A stretch of DNA of 64,000 nucleotides from Rhizoclosmatium globosum (GCA_002104985.1 MCGO01000121.1:1-64000); one strand, 5' to 3'. Counted from the first letter of the stretch, positions 20,764 to 33,734 are shown. A program made the numbers and translations. The notes: generated by a model not told the origin, from the sequence alone.

Positions 20764-22568
20764 ATGAACCGTTTCTTCTTCATTCGTCACAAAGATGATG
20801 CAGCCGTTAAGGTGGGCACCCATTTGGACAGCAACCATACTCTACGAGAATGGCCACTTGAAGACGTGGCTGACATCGTTGCTGCATTCAAGATGGCGAT
20901 TGTTCCACGCTTTGACTCTACCCCAATTGACGAGCTCAGCCTCCACCAAGTCGTTGATGGAGTTGAAGGACCCGCACTGCGTCCCGGGCTTCCTCTTACT
21001 GAAGTGACTGGTGGACGGACCGATGACTACCCACTTATTGTCAAATCAAAGCAAACTCCAAATACCAACATCCATCGAAACGTATCTGACATCAACGCCA
21101 AATTAATAGAAGGTTTTTAGTTTCTACAAACTGATTTCGTTTAATCAGGCTACCACAATAGCTATAGCTGTGATTCAGAAGAAAATTGCCAAACTGCAAG
21201 TAACGAGTCCACTGCAATCAGACACTGAAATTGGAATTCGTACACTGAACGTTGTTAAAGAGTATAAGAACTTTTACGTTCACGTACATGACCCGCAAAA
21301 AGACCCTCTGTTGACCTCTGCTGAATACGACCGTTTTCAATCCATCAAATGGAAAGAAGCAGAATTTCAAGTCAAAATGATGGAAATATTCCAGATTGCT
21401 CTCGGACCTGATGTTAACCTCGTCAAAAGTGAGCAGTCGAACTGGTTATCTAATAGAGGAGACAAAAGCACAAATTTCGAGCCTGAATTAACTGTATGCT
21501 TGAAGGGGCTGTATTGTTGCAGAAAAGAATGGGCGGTGAAGGCAAAACAAATATGCGTGAGGAGTGTGCCACGAATGACACCGTTTTTCACTATGGCGTT
21601 CCTCCAGAGAAGCTTTCGGATATGATTTGCATTCTAGTAGGCAAGGTGAATTTTTCGGAAACCAGCGATTTTGGTCAGGTAAAGTGAACATTTGTCTGGT
21701 TTACCTAACAATTGTCAAGGTTGTATGTTACTTGCAGCACATGGGGAGTTCTCTTCCGCTGTTCTTTTTGACAGGAAACGATGCTGGCTTGTTCGGTCTC
21801 GGGAGAAGAAGGTTATTGCTTCAGTTGAGGAAGTTAATTGGAATGTTGGTGGATCCAAGGAAAAATTCGTGACTTTCGTTTTGAATTCTTTGCGTCCTTG
21901 GAGCACTTTGATTTTGGACGCCTGCAAATATTACAATGTTCAGTTGGTCGAATCAGATGCGTTTCTTGGCGCTGGCGCTGTAGGACGTGTTTTCAAAGTG
22001 TATCGCACAGGAACGAATGGGCGGCGAATTTATTTTGCGCTGAAAGTTGTCCTGCAAGCTAGACATCATGGCCTTTCTTTGCTCAACATGGAATGTGGCC
22101 TGTTGAAGCAAGCCTATGATACCAACGTTGTGGTGTCTGTCGCTGGCGACTTCAAGCGATTCGAAGGTTCTGGAGCAGCTCTTTTGATTTCACCTGTTGG
22201 AAAGCCTATCCGTCGAAGCGAATTGTCACTTGAGCTTTTGGAGAAAATTGGATTGTGTTGTATGCACTTCACGAAAAAGGATTTCAGCATGGTGATCCGC
22301 GTCTCGAGAACCTGATCGTGAGGAACGACGATGGAGACTTTTGTGGATTGATTTGATGGAGTCCCTGTGGGGTGACTATCGGTGGACGGAGGATGCAACA
22401 ATGCTATCGAAATCACTCCTTAACAAACTTGAGTTATCAGACTCTATCAAGAGACTAATTGCTATTTACGGAGTGCAGCAGAGCAGAGAATCGTGCTTGA
22501 ATCTCGCAAATGGTTGGTGGGTTGAACTTAGTGAAGAATTGATTGTAAATGAAATCAGTTTTGAATAA
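20764..22568 (+). pseudogene. Crinkler-like protein with a kinase-like C-terminus, frame broken
   Basis: First exon 20764-21112, a 49-bp intron, then coding pieces to 22568. The N-terminal part (PIDELSLHQV, LRPGLPL, DYPLIVKSK) resembles the Crinkler (CRN) header found in oomycetes and chytrids. The C-terminal part is protein-kinase-like: a glycine loop (FLGAGAVGRVFK), an ALKVV lysine, a catalytic loop HGDPRLEN and a WIDLM segment in place of DFG. Reading these in order needs frame changes near 21.49, 21.70, 22.24 and 22.34 kb. They may be true decay or missing bases in the assembly. CRN proteins are known as secreted, nucleus-targeted effectors, but no signal peptide is seen here. Confidence 0.6.
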
Positions 22569-22677
22569 TTGACTTGAGTGATGACGTTTTATGAATTGAC
22601 AGTATCTTAACACAATAAATTAGGTATAATTTGATTAACAGCGTAAGAATACTGAGCGTTGGGTAGTTCTGTATCAT

Positions 22678-24703
22678 TTATTTGTCCAATTGTAATATCT
22701 TCTGTCCTTGCTCTGAAAGCATATTAATCTTTCGCTTCATATCGGGAAACTCTGAAATTAATAGATGGAAGTCGTGTCGTGTCAAACGATACAGGATTGA
22801 AGGCGCCGCCGCTTGTACCGTTGCTGTTCGAAGAACTTTCGTAATCAAGGATACTTCTACTTAGATTATCAGACGTGAACTCTAGCCATTAAACAACGAC
22901 TATCATACCTCCAATGTAACTACCATCGTACAAGCTGACCACCTTCTGCCCATTCACATACACATTCACTTTTCCACTCAAAATGAAGAACATGTCATTT
23001 CCAGAATCGCCTTGTTTGGTGATGAAATCTCCTGCGACAAAGTATCGAGCGTGTAGAATGGTTGACATTTTGTTGAAGAAGATGTCATCTCTGCCATCAC
23101 CTTCTTCGCGACGCAAGAATGGAACTTTCTCGATAAGTTTACGAGTGTTGTGGGACGAAATTTCCTAATGAGTGACATGTTATTGGCTTCATCGCAATGT
23201 CTAATACGTAATACCTCTCTCAATGAGTCGTTCATGTCGGCTAATAGTGCATCTTCTTCAAAGTACTTTCCACGATACTTGATTTCGTAGTAGCTTATAA
23301 GTTTCTCCTTGGTTTCATCGCTCAACTTTTTCCATTTCACATAGTCAATGAGTTCCTCCATTTTCTGATTATACAGTCTTCCCGATGGATTTATCGACAT
23401 GGCCGCACTTGAAATGTATCCGACAAATCCAGCATACTATGACAGAAATCAGTAAAAACTAGCCTAATTTGTCTCCCATACCAAGACAGCCCCAACAACA
23501 ATATAAACAACCGCAACAATCTGTTCAACGCTGTTTGTGGCTTCCAAGCTGTTGGGAACAAATTTCCAACCGCCAAAAAGAACATACTTGTATATACTTC
23601 AAACACATTCCAATCCCGAAAGTCGGGAAACGCAAGTTCCCACTTTTCGAATCCTGTTTCTCTTCCTGCATAGTACGCGCTGCATGCGTTGAAGTGAATG
23701 AAGAAGAAAATTCCCACAACTATGGGGAGGGTTTTTGAAACTCCTGTCCAAGCCGTTCTTCGATTGACAGTTTCATGCGAATGTAGATTGGACAGCGGGA
23801 GATGATTTCAGGGAGACGGTAGAATCGAGGGAGACGGAGGAGGAAGAGGAGGAGTCGTGATGTATGTTCTTGTGGAACAAGGAATAGGTCGAATGGGATG
23901 ACGGTTATGATATCAAGAAGAAGGTTCCGTTTTAGATACAACATAATCCAAGACTGAAGCGAAGGTCTGTTTGATTCATATTCTTGGAATGATTGGAAAC
24001 TGTGGTTGGAAAGTTTGGTTGAGGTGTCGTTAAAGTGACAATTGAATCAGCCAAAAATACTGTGGTTAACCTGGTTGGAACGTTTAAAGAGGGAACTGCA
24101 AAATAATCTTCACATTACAGGATTCTAAAGATGAGAACAACTTGATCTGTCAAATCAAAGCATATAACGAAAGGAATGACCCATAAACATACAAAATAAG
24201 CCACTAGCATATAGTTTAGCTTCAATTTCAGTATTTGAAATTAACGTACATGACAGTATGAAGTCCCATCCAGTGTTAAACCAGCTTTTCGGATGCAACC
24301 CATGTTTCCTAAATTCTATACTTTCCAAGTCACCAGCTTCAAAAAACGTTGCCGCAACGCGTTTGCCTTTGCCATCAAAGCTCGGTAGCATAAACCAAAA
24401 CGAAATGCGATACAGGAGAGGAAACGACGAGAAATCTACAGTGACTTCCTTGATCTCATACACTGGTCGATTTCGAGCTATAGTCGATGATTTATCCGCA
24501 TCAGATATGGCTGATGATTGAATTGATGGAGATCGTCTGACTTTGTGCCCGGTGGGGCAATTGAGTTCTCTGAATGAAGAGGGATCCTCTGCGTAACGCT
24601 GAAGGTGGCTTGGACGACGGAACGTATCTGTTTGGCTGAGTGTTGAATTTGCTTGTGGTGTTGATTTTTGTTTCTTTGCAGAGAATGTGTATGCATTGAA
24701 CAT
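22678..24703 (-). CDS. Cyclic-nucleotide-gated/HCN-type cation channel
   Basis: Exon borders seen include introns 22857-22908, 23165-23214, 24071-24118 and 24204-24249. Order: a disordered N-terminus, S1 (AYFVCLWVIPFVICF), S2 (VFLADSIVTL), S3 after YLKRNLLLDIITVIPFDL, an arginine-bearing S4 (LLFLLRLPRFYRL), S5 (VVGIFFFIHFNACSAYYAG), a pore near FFLAVGN, S6 (AVVYIVVGAVLYAGFVGYIS), C-linker, and a cyclic-nucleotide-binding domain (FVAGDFITKQGDSGNDMFFILSGKV to the end). The filter lacks GYG. Frame breaks near 23.55, 23.73 and 24.03 kb look like single missing bases. Cyclic-nucleotide-controlled cation flux is expected; in zoosporic fungi such channels serve zoospore signalling. Confidence 0.85.
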
Positions 24704-25620
24704 TGAATCGACTGTGTCGGTGGATTCTGAAGGACGTCCTGACTTTCCCAGCTGGAATTCAGAGTTCCCGCCCTTTTCTTGATTGATTCTTTCATTTGAA
24801 GATGCAACGATGTCTTTGTGCTGAGTTGTTGTGTGACATTGGGAAGTTTGTATTTTTCGTTGATGATTCCAATTTCAACGTGCGAGGCTTCTGGTTTTTT
24901 AGCTCCGGTTGAAACTGGTGTCGTAATCGTGCAACTGGAGACGGGTCAGGAGAAAATTTATGTCTTGTTTTCGCATTGGGGGATGACATTCGAGCATGTG
25001 AGGTATTCTCTGTTACAGTATTTGATCTGGTCACCTCATTTTTCGAACATCGAATTATCCTGGCTGCTTGTTGCTTGGCTTCTTGAATCGGATCTGTATA
25101 AGCTCCTTATTGATGACGACAGCGCATCTTTCAGTAGTTTCCTAAAGCTTGTTTTTTGGATGTCCACTCGCGTCCTTGTCAAATACTGGCGGTTTCGTGT
25201 TATTTCCTTCCATTTCTATAGTATAATCTGCACGAGAAAGACGAAGCCCTAAAGGGGCCAGAGATGCATGGGATTGCTCAATATCCAACTCTTTTGATTC
25301 TTCGTCCTCCGGAGAAGCAAGATCTGGAACAACTGTTGAGGTTGTTTCTGCATTTTTATCAAAAGCCTTGACTAGTGCGCGGGTTGGAGAGGACTTTGTA
25401 CTTGTGCTTGATGAGGTAATTATCTGTGCTTCTGGAGTTGACGACCCAGGAGGTCAAGGAGGCGTTCAGTCTTTGCCAAGATATCTACTCGAAGGTCTAA
25501 AATATCTGCGGTGAGGACGCGGTGAAGGTCTTGTACTTGTGATAAGTTCATGCCAAAGTCAACGTAAATCTTACGAGAATCTTTGTAAACTTGAATATTT
25601 ATGTTGTGGGGAAAGCCCAT
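24704..25620 (-). other. Probable 5' coding extension of the channel gene, or a separate small gene
   Basis: Open pieces on the reverse strand include an ORF from 25620 to 25420 (MGFPHNINIQVYKDSRKI...) with a coiled-coil-like segment, LSQVQDLHRVLTADILDL. Ser/Thr-rich pieces follow to about 24.8 kb. They cannot be joined in one frame without intron guesses or base insertions. The 91-bp gap after the upstream gene's stop is short for a promoter. Confidence 0.35.
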
Positions 25621-25710
25621 TTGGAAGAAACTTCCGCTCTAATTTCCCAATTCAGAAGAAAATTGTACAGTGATTTATTCAATGTTTTGAATGCTGGAAT
25701 ACTCAACATT

Positions 25711-26957
25711 TCAGACCTCTACAGTCTCTCCAACGTCAACAATAACGAAATCAGTATCTTTGATTCCTCGCTTCTTCAATTCCTCTCTCAACACACCCGG
25801 TGGTTCTCGCGGTCCTTCAAAACCAAGTCCAAACGTTCCCCAATGCATTCCAACATTTTCTTACTCCCGAGATCAACGTGTACATCACACGCATCTTTTG
25901 GATTACAATGAATTGGAGAGAATAGCAATCGCGGTTCATATGCACCAATTGGGATCGCGGCTAAATCGCAAGGACCGAATCGCGCTTTCACTTGACGGAA
26001 GGCAGGGCAAGTTGGGACAGAGTCTTCATTATCCCTTCAAATACGGAGCGGTATCCCGTATCACCACCGAAAAAGAATGACTTTTGTGGTGTTGCAATAT
26101 GCCAGAACTCCAAAGAGTTTGGTTTCGGTCCCACGCTGTTCGACTTGAAAAATGCTGACAGGGGTGCAAGTGATTTCAACACTATTATCTGAATTTCCGA
26201 ACCAGTTGGTTGCAGTTGTTTTAGGTTTTGATATCTTGTATGAATCCCACCAGTCACATTCAACAACATTTGTAATTCCAACGTCAGTAAGGAGTGACTT
26301 GTTTCCGAGAGGTACGAAAAAGATGATATCTGGATTGTTTTTGTGGAGATTTGCATAATTGGAAGGTCTAGATGATCATAATGGTTGTGCGAGACAACGA
26401 CAGCATCAAGCTTCAGTTCATCCAGCTTCACATTGGGTGGAGTTTGAACCAATCGCTTTGGACCAGCAAAAGATAGCGGAGAGCATCGATCGCTGAGACA
26501 AGGATCCAGTAGGATATTTGCCCCAGGAAGTGTCAAGAGAAAGCGCGTGACCAAGCCACGTCAGCGCCATTCCATTTGCATTTGCACTTGACTTTGCAAG
26601 TGCTTCAAAATCGACTGGCCGCAGCTTTGGAATTCCTTCTTCGGTTGAGGCCGGGTTCAGTTTTCTGTTCCATCTCTCATCATATCTTTCCCCATTCCAA
26701 AGAGCTGTTCGGCTTCGCGAAACGAGTCCCAGGGATTGATAAACCTTTTACATTTGGCAAGTGGTGCGACATGTCTTCGTTGCTGCGCGGGCATCGTGCG
26801 TGCGGGTCAGTGTCAGTGCTCCAATTTTGGAACTGGCGCCATTCGAAAGAAGCGGCAAGACTGGGCCGTCGGGCTTGATCGGCGCGGGAAACATTATCAC
26901 GTAGCCAAGTCCGGCGCCGGCAGTGGCGAGGGCTGCGGCTTTGAGTGCGCGACTCAT
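25711..26957 (-). CDS. NAPE-PLD-like metallo-beta-lactamase-fold phospholipase
   Basis: Starts MSRALKAAALATAGAGLGYVI, a membrane-anchor-like N-terminus. It then follows the N-acyl-phosphatidylethanolamine phospholipase D layout: FINPWDSFRE, TWLGHA, the zinc motif SHNHYDHLDLP, a CDWWDS region, TLWSS, GGDTGYR, DLAAIPIGAYEPR and a final HWGTFGLGFEGPREPP with the last zinc histidine. The family hydrolyses N-acyl-PE to N-acylethanolamine at membranes. At least five single-base frame breaks (about 25.83, 26.03, 26.11, 26.16 and 26.34 kb) lie between strongly conserved blocks, most consistent with missing bases next to short homopolymers. One further break, near 26.55 kb, reads as an extra base. Confidence 0.82.
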
Positions 26958-27216
26958 TGAGCGATTTGAAAACAGGTTTGAAATGGAGAAAGTGGAAGAA
27001 TGCATTGGAACACAAAAAACATAAGAGACAATAAAATTAGGTCGTGACACCCTGAAATAGCAGAATATGAATGTACTTTTACCTATTGTAAATCTCAGGC
27101 AGCTATCAAAACACAAGAATGAAATTAACCCGTGAAAGTAGCAATACTTCAAAGATTTCACATCCAAACATAGTCAGAGGATATTGAGAAGCCATGGAGT
27201 GCTGAGCATCTTGTAG

Positions 27217-27807
27217 GGCATTGGGGTGTTTCTCTATTTGATGGTTTGGAGAATATCCATTTTCAGGTATCAACGGCAACTTTACAATCATCCACACACA
27301 CTTCCGTCTGATGGTTTTGAAAAAGTAATCAATTATTTGGATGCAATGGCTCTTTAACATCAAACCAGGTTCACAATGCCGATATCTTCTATGAGACTGT
27401 TTGTCCAACCCCTGCGATCGGGCAACTATTAATAAGGTATCTATAGGTCAGTATAAACATTAATTAGACTTAATTCCAAAAATTAGGCTCTCCAACATGG
27501 TTGGTGCTTCAATGATCAACCTGAGTTCAACCCACCACCAGCAACAGCAAGGTCTGATTTCTCTACTCCCGCTTTCCCAAAGCAACCGAATACGATTCGT
27601 ATTTCCAAAAAGTTACAGAATGAGAATGTGCTGCAGATTATTCAACGCATATCAAGGTTTGAAAGTTCACGTCAACAAATATCTAATTATTTCAAAAGAA
27701 TTGGAAGTAAGATCGTATCTTCATCACCTCCAAGAGATCGTTCGCTGTTTCAAAAAGTAAGAGACTGGTTCAGATGGGCGAGTTGCGTGTCTGTAGAAAC
27801 TGCGTGA
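27217..27807 (+). CDS. Hypothetical multi-exon protein, 5' end not found
   Basis: Good GT-AG introns at 27325-27368 and 27437-27486 join pieces reading VFLYLMVWRISIFRYQRQLYNHPH, DGFEK/VHNADIFYETVCP and TPAIGQLLIR. The last exon can be read in two frames, ending at 27760 or 27807; the second is the more protein-like (FNPPPATARSDFSTPAF). Not recognised. The first exon and start are unclear. Confidence 0.35.
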
Positions 27808-27967
27808 GAGGCTGTATTTTTTGTGATATTACGGGAATTAAGTAAATAATTGTCTGATGTAGTACTCATCGCATTTACTTGCATTTACTGTCATTCTTCA
27901 TGCAAAAGAGGCGATAAATATCATTAAAAGAAGCAGTAAAGAGGACGAAGGCTCAAAAGCAACGCTG

Positions 27968-29378
27968 CTATTTTTTGTTCCAGTCACGCCCCATTACCAA
28001 CTGAAAGAGGAGACCCCCTGGCGAATAAATGGAGCATCCACTGAAATTGTAAGCATTTGGTGCAGGAGGCAATCCCACGGCAACATCTAACAAACTGTGT
28101 GGTGAACCACTGGGCATATCTTGGCTGATCTCCCACATAAAGAGGCCACCCAGTGACTGATTTTGAACATACCTAAATTCACGTTTTAAACAGATTCAAT
28201 GACATTCAATTCTTACCAAGTCTTGGCCGCGACACTCTTTTCGTCATCCAACGAATAAAATGTGAGTCCACATAGCGTATGAGGCGAGAGCACATGAATC
28301 AAAATGCATACTGGAGTCTGCGACTCCTTGATTGACTAATTCTTTCCAGACAGGTCCAAACGTGTTGATTTCTCCAGTCGCGCGTTGAAAAAGACCGTTG
28401 TTGGTGTTTGATACTTTTGTCCATTGGTGAGTATACGTGACGATTCCCACGTTGAGTTGGGATGGCTTGCAGCCAGTGAGATATTGCTTTGTCATCCGAT
28501 CGACAGACGAGGAGCGGCCAGGTAAATCAAGGGCTACCGGAGTATTATAGAATACTGGGGTTTTATGGTCTGCAATACCACCAATTGCATTGTCAATATC
28601 ATAGTTCATGAGGTTGATATAGTCTACACTTGAACAGACTCCTTTCTTGTCGATTGCGTCCATCTGATACGTATACTGAGCTGCAGCAAAACTGATGATA
28701 TATTGCTCATTAAATCGGTTTGGTCCGTATGCAGTGAACGCTGCTCTAAGCTTAGCGAGAAAGCTGGTAAAGTTGGCTGTGTCAGATTTCTCTGGTTGCT
28801 CCCAGTCGATATCAATTCCATCCCAACCAAAAGCGGTTATGAACGATACAATTGATTTGACAAAGGTGTCAACGTTTTGTGGTAAGACTGCCTTCCAGAA
28901 TGTGGCTGTGTTCTCCCATCCTCCAACGGCAAGAACCAAACGAAGTTGAGGTGCCTTTTCTTTCAAGCCAAGACGTAGACATATCTGCCACAGCTGAATA
29001 CATCTATTGATACCGTGGGATTGCATTGTAGTTTAGTGTTGCCGGCTGTGCATTCTGATGAAGGACAGTTTCCAGTAGCACCAATCAATGGTGCAAGAGC
29101 CACCTTTTTGGAGCCATCGCTGGCTGTGCAAGTCGGTGGAGGTTTAACTGTTGAAGCCACGCAGTTTCCCGTCACATCGGAGTACAAATCGGCAAAGTCG
29201 AGAAAGTAAGTACCGGTGGCGCAGAGAAGGAAACACTGCCAAACGAATAATGCAAGTGTGTCAGCTTTGACAGGCTGGATGCCGGGATATCGTATCCACT
29301 CCATGACGTATAGTAGCCGATCGTTCGTTGGGGAGCATTGTCCGTGGAGTGAAAGTGGTTTTGTTTGATTGATTGCAA
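27968..29378 (-). CDS. GH18 family chitinase
   Basis: N-terminal YYTSWSGYDIPASSL starts the TIM barrel. LVLAVGGWE is the beta-3 motif, and FGWDGIDIDWEQP carries the catalytic DxxDxDxE glutamate. YINLMNYD and the closing GGLFMWEISQDMPSG complete the fold. The last exon follows an intron at about 28177-28220. A Cys-rich insert (CTASDGSKK...CPSSECTAG) sits between the first strands. Two frame breaks (about 29.03 and 29.22 kb) look like missing bases. Secretion is expected for remodelling of chitin, but the signal peptide lies in an unresolved first exon. Cuts beta-1,4-GlcNAc polymers with retention. Confidence 0.85.
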
Positions 29379-29626
29379 TCAAAAGTTAACTTCCGACATA
29401 ACACGAATAAACATACATTTCATCGCTAGAAGTCAAAAAGAAATGATAGGTAATATTAATTGTCAAAAGATCTACAAACAGCCCGACAAAATACTGCCAA
29501 TGATCCCTCCTCCCCACCACCACCCCACCACCTCCAGCCCCGAAATAACCCCTCCGATTACATCAAAACACGTCCAGTATCATCATCACTACCTCAACTA
29601 ACACCTCCATCAACAAACCGCCCAGT

Positions 29627-31586
29627 GTGATAACTACACCCCTCCCACCCCTTCCAGACCCCCCATCCTCCCGTTGCGTCTCAGCCGCCCAAGTAAACAA
29701 CCCAATATCCACCCCCAAAACGCCTCTCCGAAACCGTCACCGTCCAACAACCGAACCCGTCCTCGTCTTTGCATCCAACGAAACCGTAAACAGCGCGAAA
29801 ACGAACCCGGTAAACGCGAAACCGAAGGGCTTAGTGTGAGTCTTGACGCGCTTGGGAGTAAAGAGATTGCGCGGCTTCAAGCGAAGCGAATCAAGGAAGA
29901 GGAACGGGATCGGAAGCGTGTGAAGAATGCAGTGGATGCTGGGTCTTCAGGGACTTTGAATATTGGGGTGGGAAGAAGGTGGAGTGGTGGAATTGCGCCG
30001 CCGGATTCTGAGGTTTATGGGGAGAGGAGGAGGAGTAAGAGGACTAGGAAACAGTTGATGTGGATTGGGATTGGGGTTTTGGTTCCTTGCTTTGTTTTGG
30101 GTGTGGTTGTGACCGGAATTTGCTTGTATTACTACTACTTTTTGGTTTCGGTGACGGTCAAGTTTACGGTTGCGGCAGATGATGTAAATGGGTTTAGCGC
30201 TGTGGCAAAATCGGATGCTTCTACTCTTTCGCTGAAGTATATTATGCGGTCGGTTAAGCTCTGCGATACAGTATACACATCTAGTTGAGTCTTAATTTAG
30301 TATTCTTTGTCGGTTAATTCTGTTGCAGATGTTGGAACTGAAGCTGGCCCAACTTGTATCTCACTATTTACAAACAACATTATCTCATCCCCAGTCTCTG
30401 AATACACACTCGCAAATGCCAAGGCCGAATTCGACCCCGAACACTCGGAATGGTCGGAACCCCAACTTCATTCCACCCCCAACAGCATGGACCAACTTCC
30501 TCTCCCCATATTCCATCAACCTTCTCACATCAACCAAAAATTCGTAATGAACACTCAACCCACAACATACAATTCATTCTCGTGAAATATACAACCCCAT
30601 CAAACTCGTCGCCAAAATCAACCTATTCCCATCAACGAAACCAACACCTCCACCTGGAATCGGATACGTCCTTGCAACCCGTGGAATCCCCGACGACGCA
30701 ACTGAGTTCTCTCAAACCCCGACAGGCGGCTTGTACACTGCCTACACAACAAGTTTACTCGAATACGAAACGTTGAACGGAACCGCAACCTCACAACCTC
30801 CACTGAAAAACCAACTTCCAGAACACCGTACTTTGGCGAGACGATTATTCCGGCTACAGAAACTGAACTCTGGTACCCGCTCTCCACACCCATTACTCTA
30901 TCGCTTGGGAACGGGGGGTTCCAGCGGAGGAAGGTTATGGTGAATATGGTGCTTGATGAGGCGAGTCAACTTATGCAAGGTGTTGCGCCGTCGCTTCTGT
31001 CGAAGAACCAGTCCGTGGAACAGATTCCTGCTGGGAATTTGATTGACGGGAGGGGAACGCCATGTTCCTTCCTCTGCCGCAGTTTTCGGCGATGGTGCAA
31101 GGGGGTGGAGGGGATGTGGTTGGGGTTGAGAGGTACTTGATGTATGTAAAGTCGCAGAATGTGGTGGTGCAGATTAGTTTGATGGTGCAACCGAGTGGGA
31201 ATGGGGTTAATTGGTTGGCGGGGGATGTTGGGGATGGTGTGGCGGGTGTTACTCTTGCGGTTGTGCCTGGGTCTGTGGCGGCTTTCGCGTCAGCGGCAGA
31301 GATTTTGGCTTGGAATGTTACGACGGTGGCGTCTACTGTGAGGGGAAATGTATTGATTGTCCCCAAAATTGCTGGCATTGTAAAAGTACAGGAGAATACG
31401 TATCAGTTCTTGGATGTTCATGGAATAGTTGTTCTTGGAAACTTTAAAAGATCAAGTGGGGTGAGAGGAGTGGCCAACACAGCATGGATTAGATGTGGAT
31501 TGCTAGACGACACTATTGGAACTTGTTTGACACCAACACAAACTGAAGATGTAGTGTACTGGCCATACAGCAGACAATTTGCTTAA
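29627..31586 (+). CDS. Single-pass membrane protein, unknown function
   Basis: A Pro/Thr-rich, then Lys/Arg/Glu-rich cytoplasmic region (SKEIARLQAKRIKEEERDRKR) is followed by one transmembrane helix (LMWIGIGVLVPCFVLGVVVT). After it comes a long extracellular part rich in beta-strand-like stretches (VKFTVAADDVNGF, LTLAVVPGSV-like). At least one intron near 30.29-30.33 kb. Several frame changes are needed between 30.4 and 31.1 kb, so the exact protein is uncertain. Third positions flip from A/C-rich to G/T-rich twice, at about 29.83 and 30.90 kb. Possibly an LEA-2-like extracellular fold, which is only a hint. Confidence 0.5.
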
Positions 31587-31788
31587 AGTTACGAGGGCTT
31601 ACGAGAAGCCATTATTATAAGTCCTTACAATTTGCTCATTGAATTATAAAGTAAATCATCTCAATTATGAAAAGTGACAAAATGTATTTGCAAGGGCATG
31701 GCACTGAAAGAAAAAACAAATAAAACAAAGAGCAGCACTACTGTCAAAAGAAAAAGGAAACATCAAACCCACATCAACATATCAACAC

Positions 31789-33734
31789 TTAATGAATCTT
31801 CTTCTTCTCAACGTTTCCCTTCTTCAAGTGCTCTCCATTCTCTTCACTAACCTTCAACAAGAGCATATCACCCACTTCAGAAATCTGATCCAGCGCCCAC
31901 TTGATATCCTCCATAGTGTGTGCAGCAGAGATACAGAAACGAACACGGGATGTGATAATAGGTGTTGCAGGGTACCCAACAACAACACAGGCGATACCAC
32001 GCTTCAGCATTTCTCGTGAGAAGGCTGGAATCTTCGCTGGGTGGCACAACAAGAGTGGCACAACAGGTGAATCAGATCCGTACACAATGAAACCCATACG
32101 CTTAAGTTCTGAGCAGAAGTATTTCGAGTTGCGTGCAAGCTGTTGAATACGTCTGCGTCCGTCGTTTCCATTCTCCTCACCCATAATAATACGCATGGAA
32201 GTAATAATTTGCTGAAGAATTGGGGGGTGATGGATTCAGCGTAAATGTTGGAGTGTGATGTAAATCTCATGTGGTCGATATGTCCTTGTTGGCAGCCAAG
32301 TAACCTCCAGCAGCTCCAAACGATTTTGTGAAAGTTCCCATCAAAATGTCCACATTGCTAGGGTCGATACCATATAATCACAGATTCCACGTCCGTTTGG
32401 ACCCATAGCTCCACAGAGTGGGCTTCGTCGAGTAAGGTAAAACTTGTACTTGTTTCTCAAGGCAACAATACCTGGGAGGTTACAAATGTTACCCTCCATA
32501 GAGTACAAGCCTTCGACGACAACAAGAATCTTCTTCCATGGACGGTGGGTACGTGGTTGACCTTGGGCAATAGCATCACGGAGAACTTGTCCAGATCCTT
32601 CATGTCATTGTGCTTAAAGACGCGGATGCGGCACCAGAGACTCGGGCACCAAAAACCAAAGAGGAGTGGTTGAGTTCGTCAGAAATAATAAGAGACCCTT
32701 GGAACCAAAGATGGGATAGTGGTAGAGTTGGTGGCGAAACCCATTGACACAATCATGGCCGCTTCTTTCCCCATGAAACGAGCGACCAAGTTTTCAGCTT
32801 CCAAGTGCAGGTCAAGAGTTCCTTGGTCGAATCGAGAGGCACCAGACTGAACACCGTACCTAGATGGATGTTATTGTCAGTCTGTGATTTGAAACTCCGA
32901 TGGATCGAGAAGGATTGTGTCATGCTTTCAGTCACTTCACTCATTCAATAGCACTGCAGCTCTTAATAAGGCGACCCAGTGTGAAAGACACCTTGCAGAG
33001 GGGAAAGCCCCGCCACCAAAAAAAGGATACTCACTTCTTGATTGCTGCCTCGACAGCATTAGCGCATGGACCCTCGTTCTGCGCAAAACCAAGGTAGTTG
33101 TAAGAAGACAAGTTCAGGACCTCTCTAGTCTTTCCAGTGAGAGCAAAGGTCTTGTTGTAGTCCTTTGACTCTCGCTCAAGCAAGGTGACGGTACGACCAG
33201 GGACATTTGTGATTGGACGGTTGAAGACATCACGAATACGGACATAGAGACGGCGGTGGTAGAAGGTATCAAAGCCAGAGTTGAGGGGAGCGTAGCCCTG
33301 GTTGAATAGAAGGGAAGCAAAACAAATGAGGATGACATGACATTGACACACACACAAACACAACACACTCACATTCTTGTTTCGTAAGTGAGCAAAGGCC
33401 TCCGGGTTCAGTCTAAAACCAAAGAAGTCTCTAATGTGACCGGTGACAATCAGGATAAAGTAGGACAGGTAGGTTGTAATAAGGACGTGTAACGGGGTCT
33501 TTTCGATGCAGTGCTCGAGCTCTTCGTTTCCGCGGCGAACGAAACCACCGAGTTCGTCGTCGGCCGCCAAAGACTCTGAAGCGAAGAGGACACGGCAGAG
33601 GCGGCGGGCTTCGACGAGGCAGCGTCCGTCTGGCTCTTGTACAGCCCAATTGGGGCGCCGTCAACAACGGGCACAGACAAGAGATCAGACGACGAGACTG
33701 GCTGGCCAAAGTGTGCGCGGCTTCCCTTTCCCAT
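31789..33734 (-). CDS. LCB2: Serine palmitoyltransferase subunit 2
   Basis: Introns at 33298-33372 (75 bp, GT-repeat) and 32860-33034 (175 bp). The protein has a membrane helix ([14 protein letters not shown]), [23 protein letters not shown] and the pyridoxal-phosphate lysine in [13 protein letters not shown]. It ends with SMRIIMGEE...[18 protein letters not shown]2 with LCB1 condenses serine and palmitoyl-CoA in the ER, the first step of sphingolipid synthesis; LCB2 carries the cofactor. Frame breaks near 33.55 kb, within 32.3-32.7 kb and at a C6 run (32.22 kb) look like missing bases, since an essential enzyme is unlikely to be dead. Confidence 0.93.

Noticed and set aside
24818..25252. 144-codon forward open frame with hydrophobic stretches
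   Set aside because: Overlaps likely coding sequence of the reverse-strand channel gene and starts without a context; no family features.
33300..33370. GT/TG repeat considered as a Z-DNA or regulatory element
   Set aside because: Lies within a well-formed LCB2 intron and is short; no further support.
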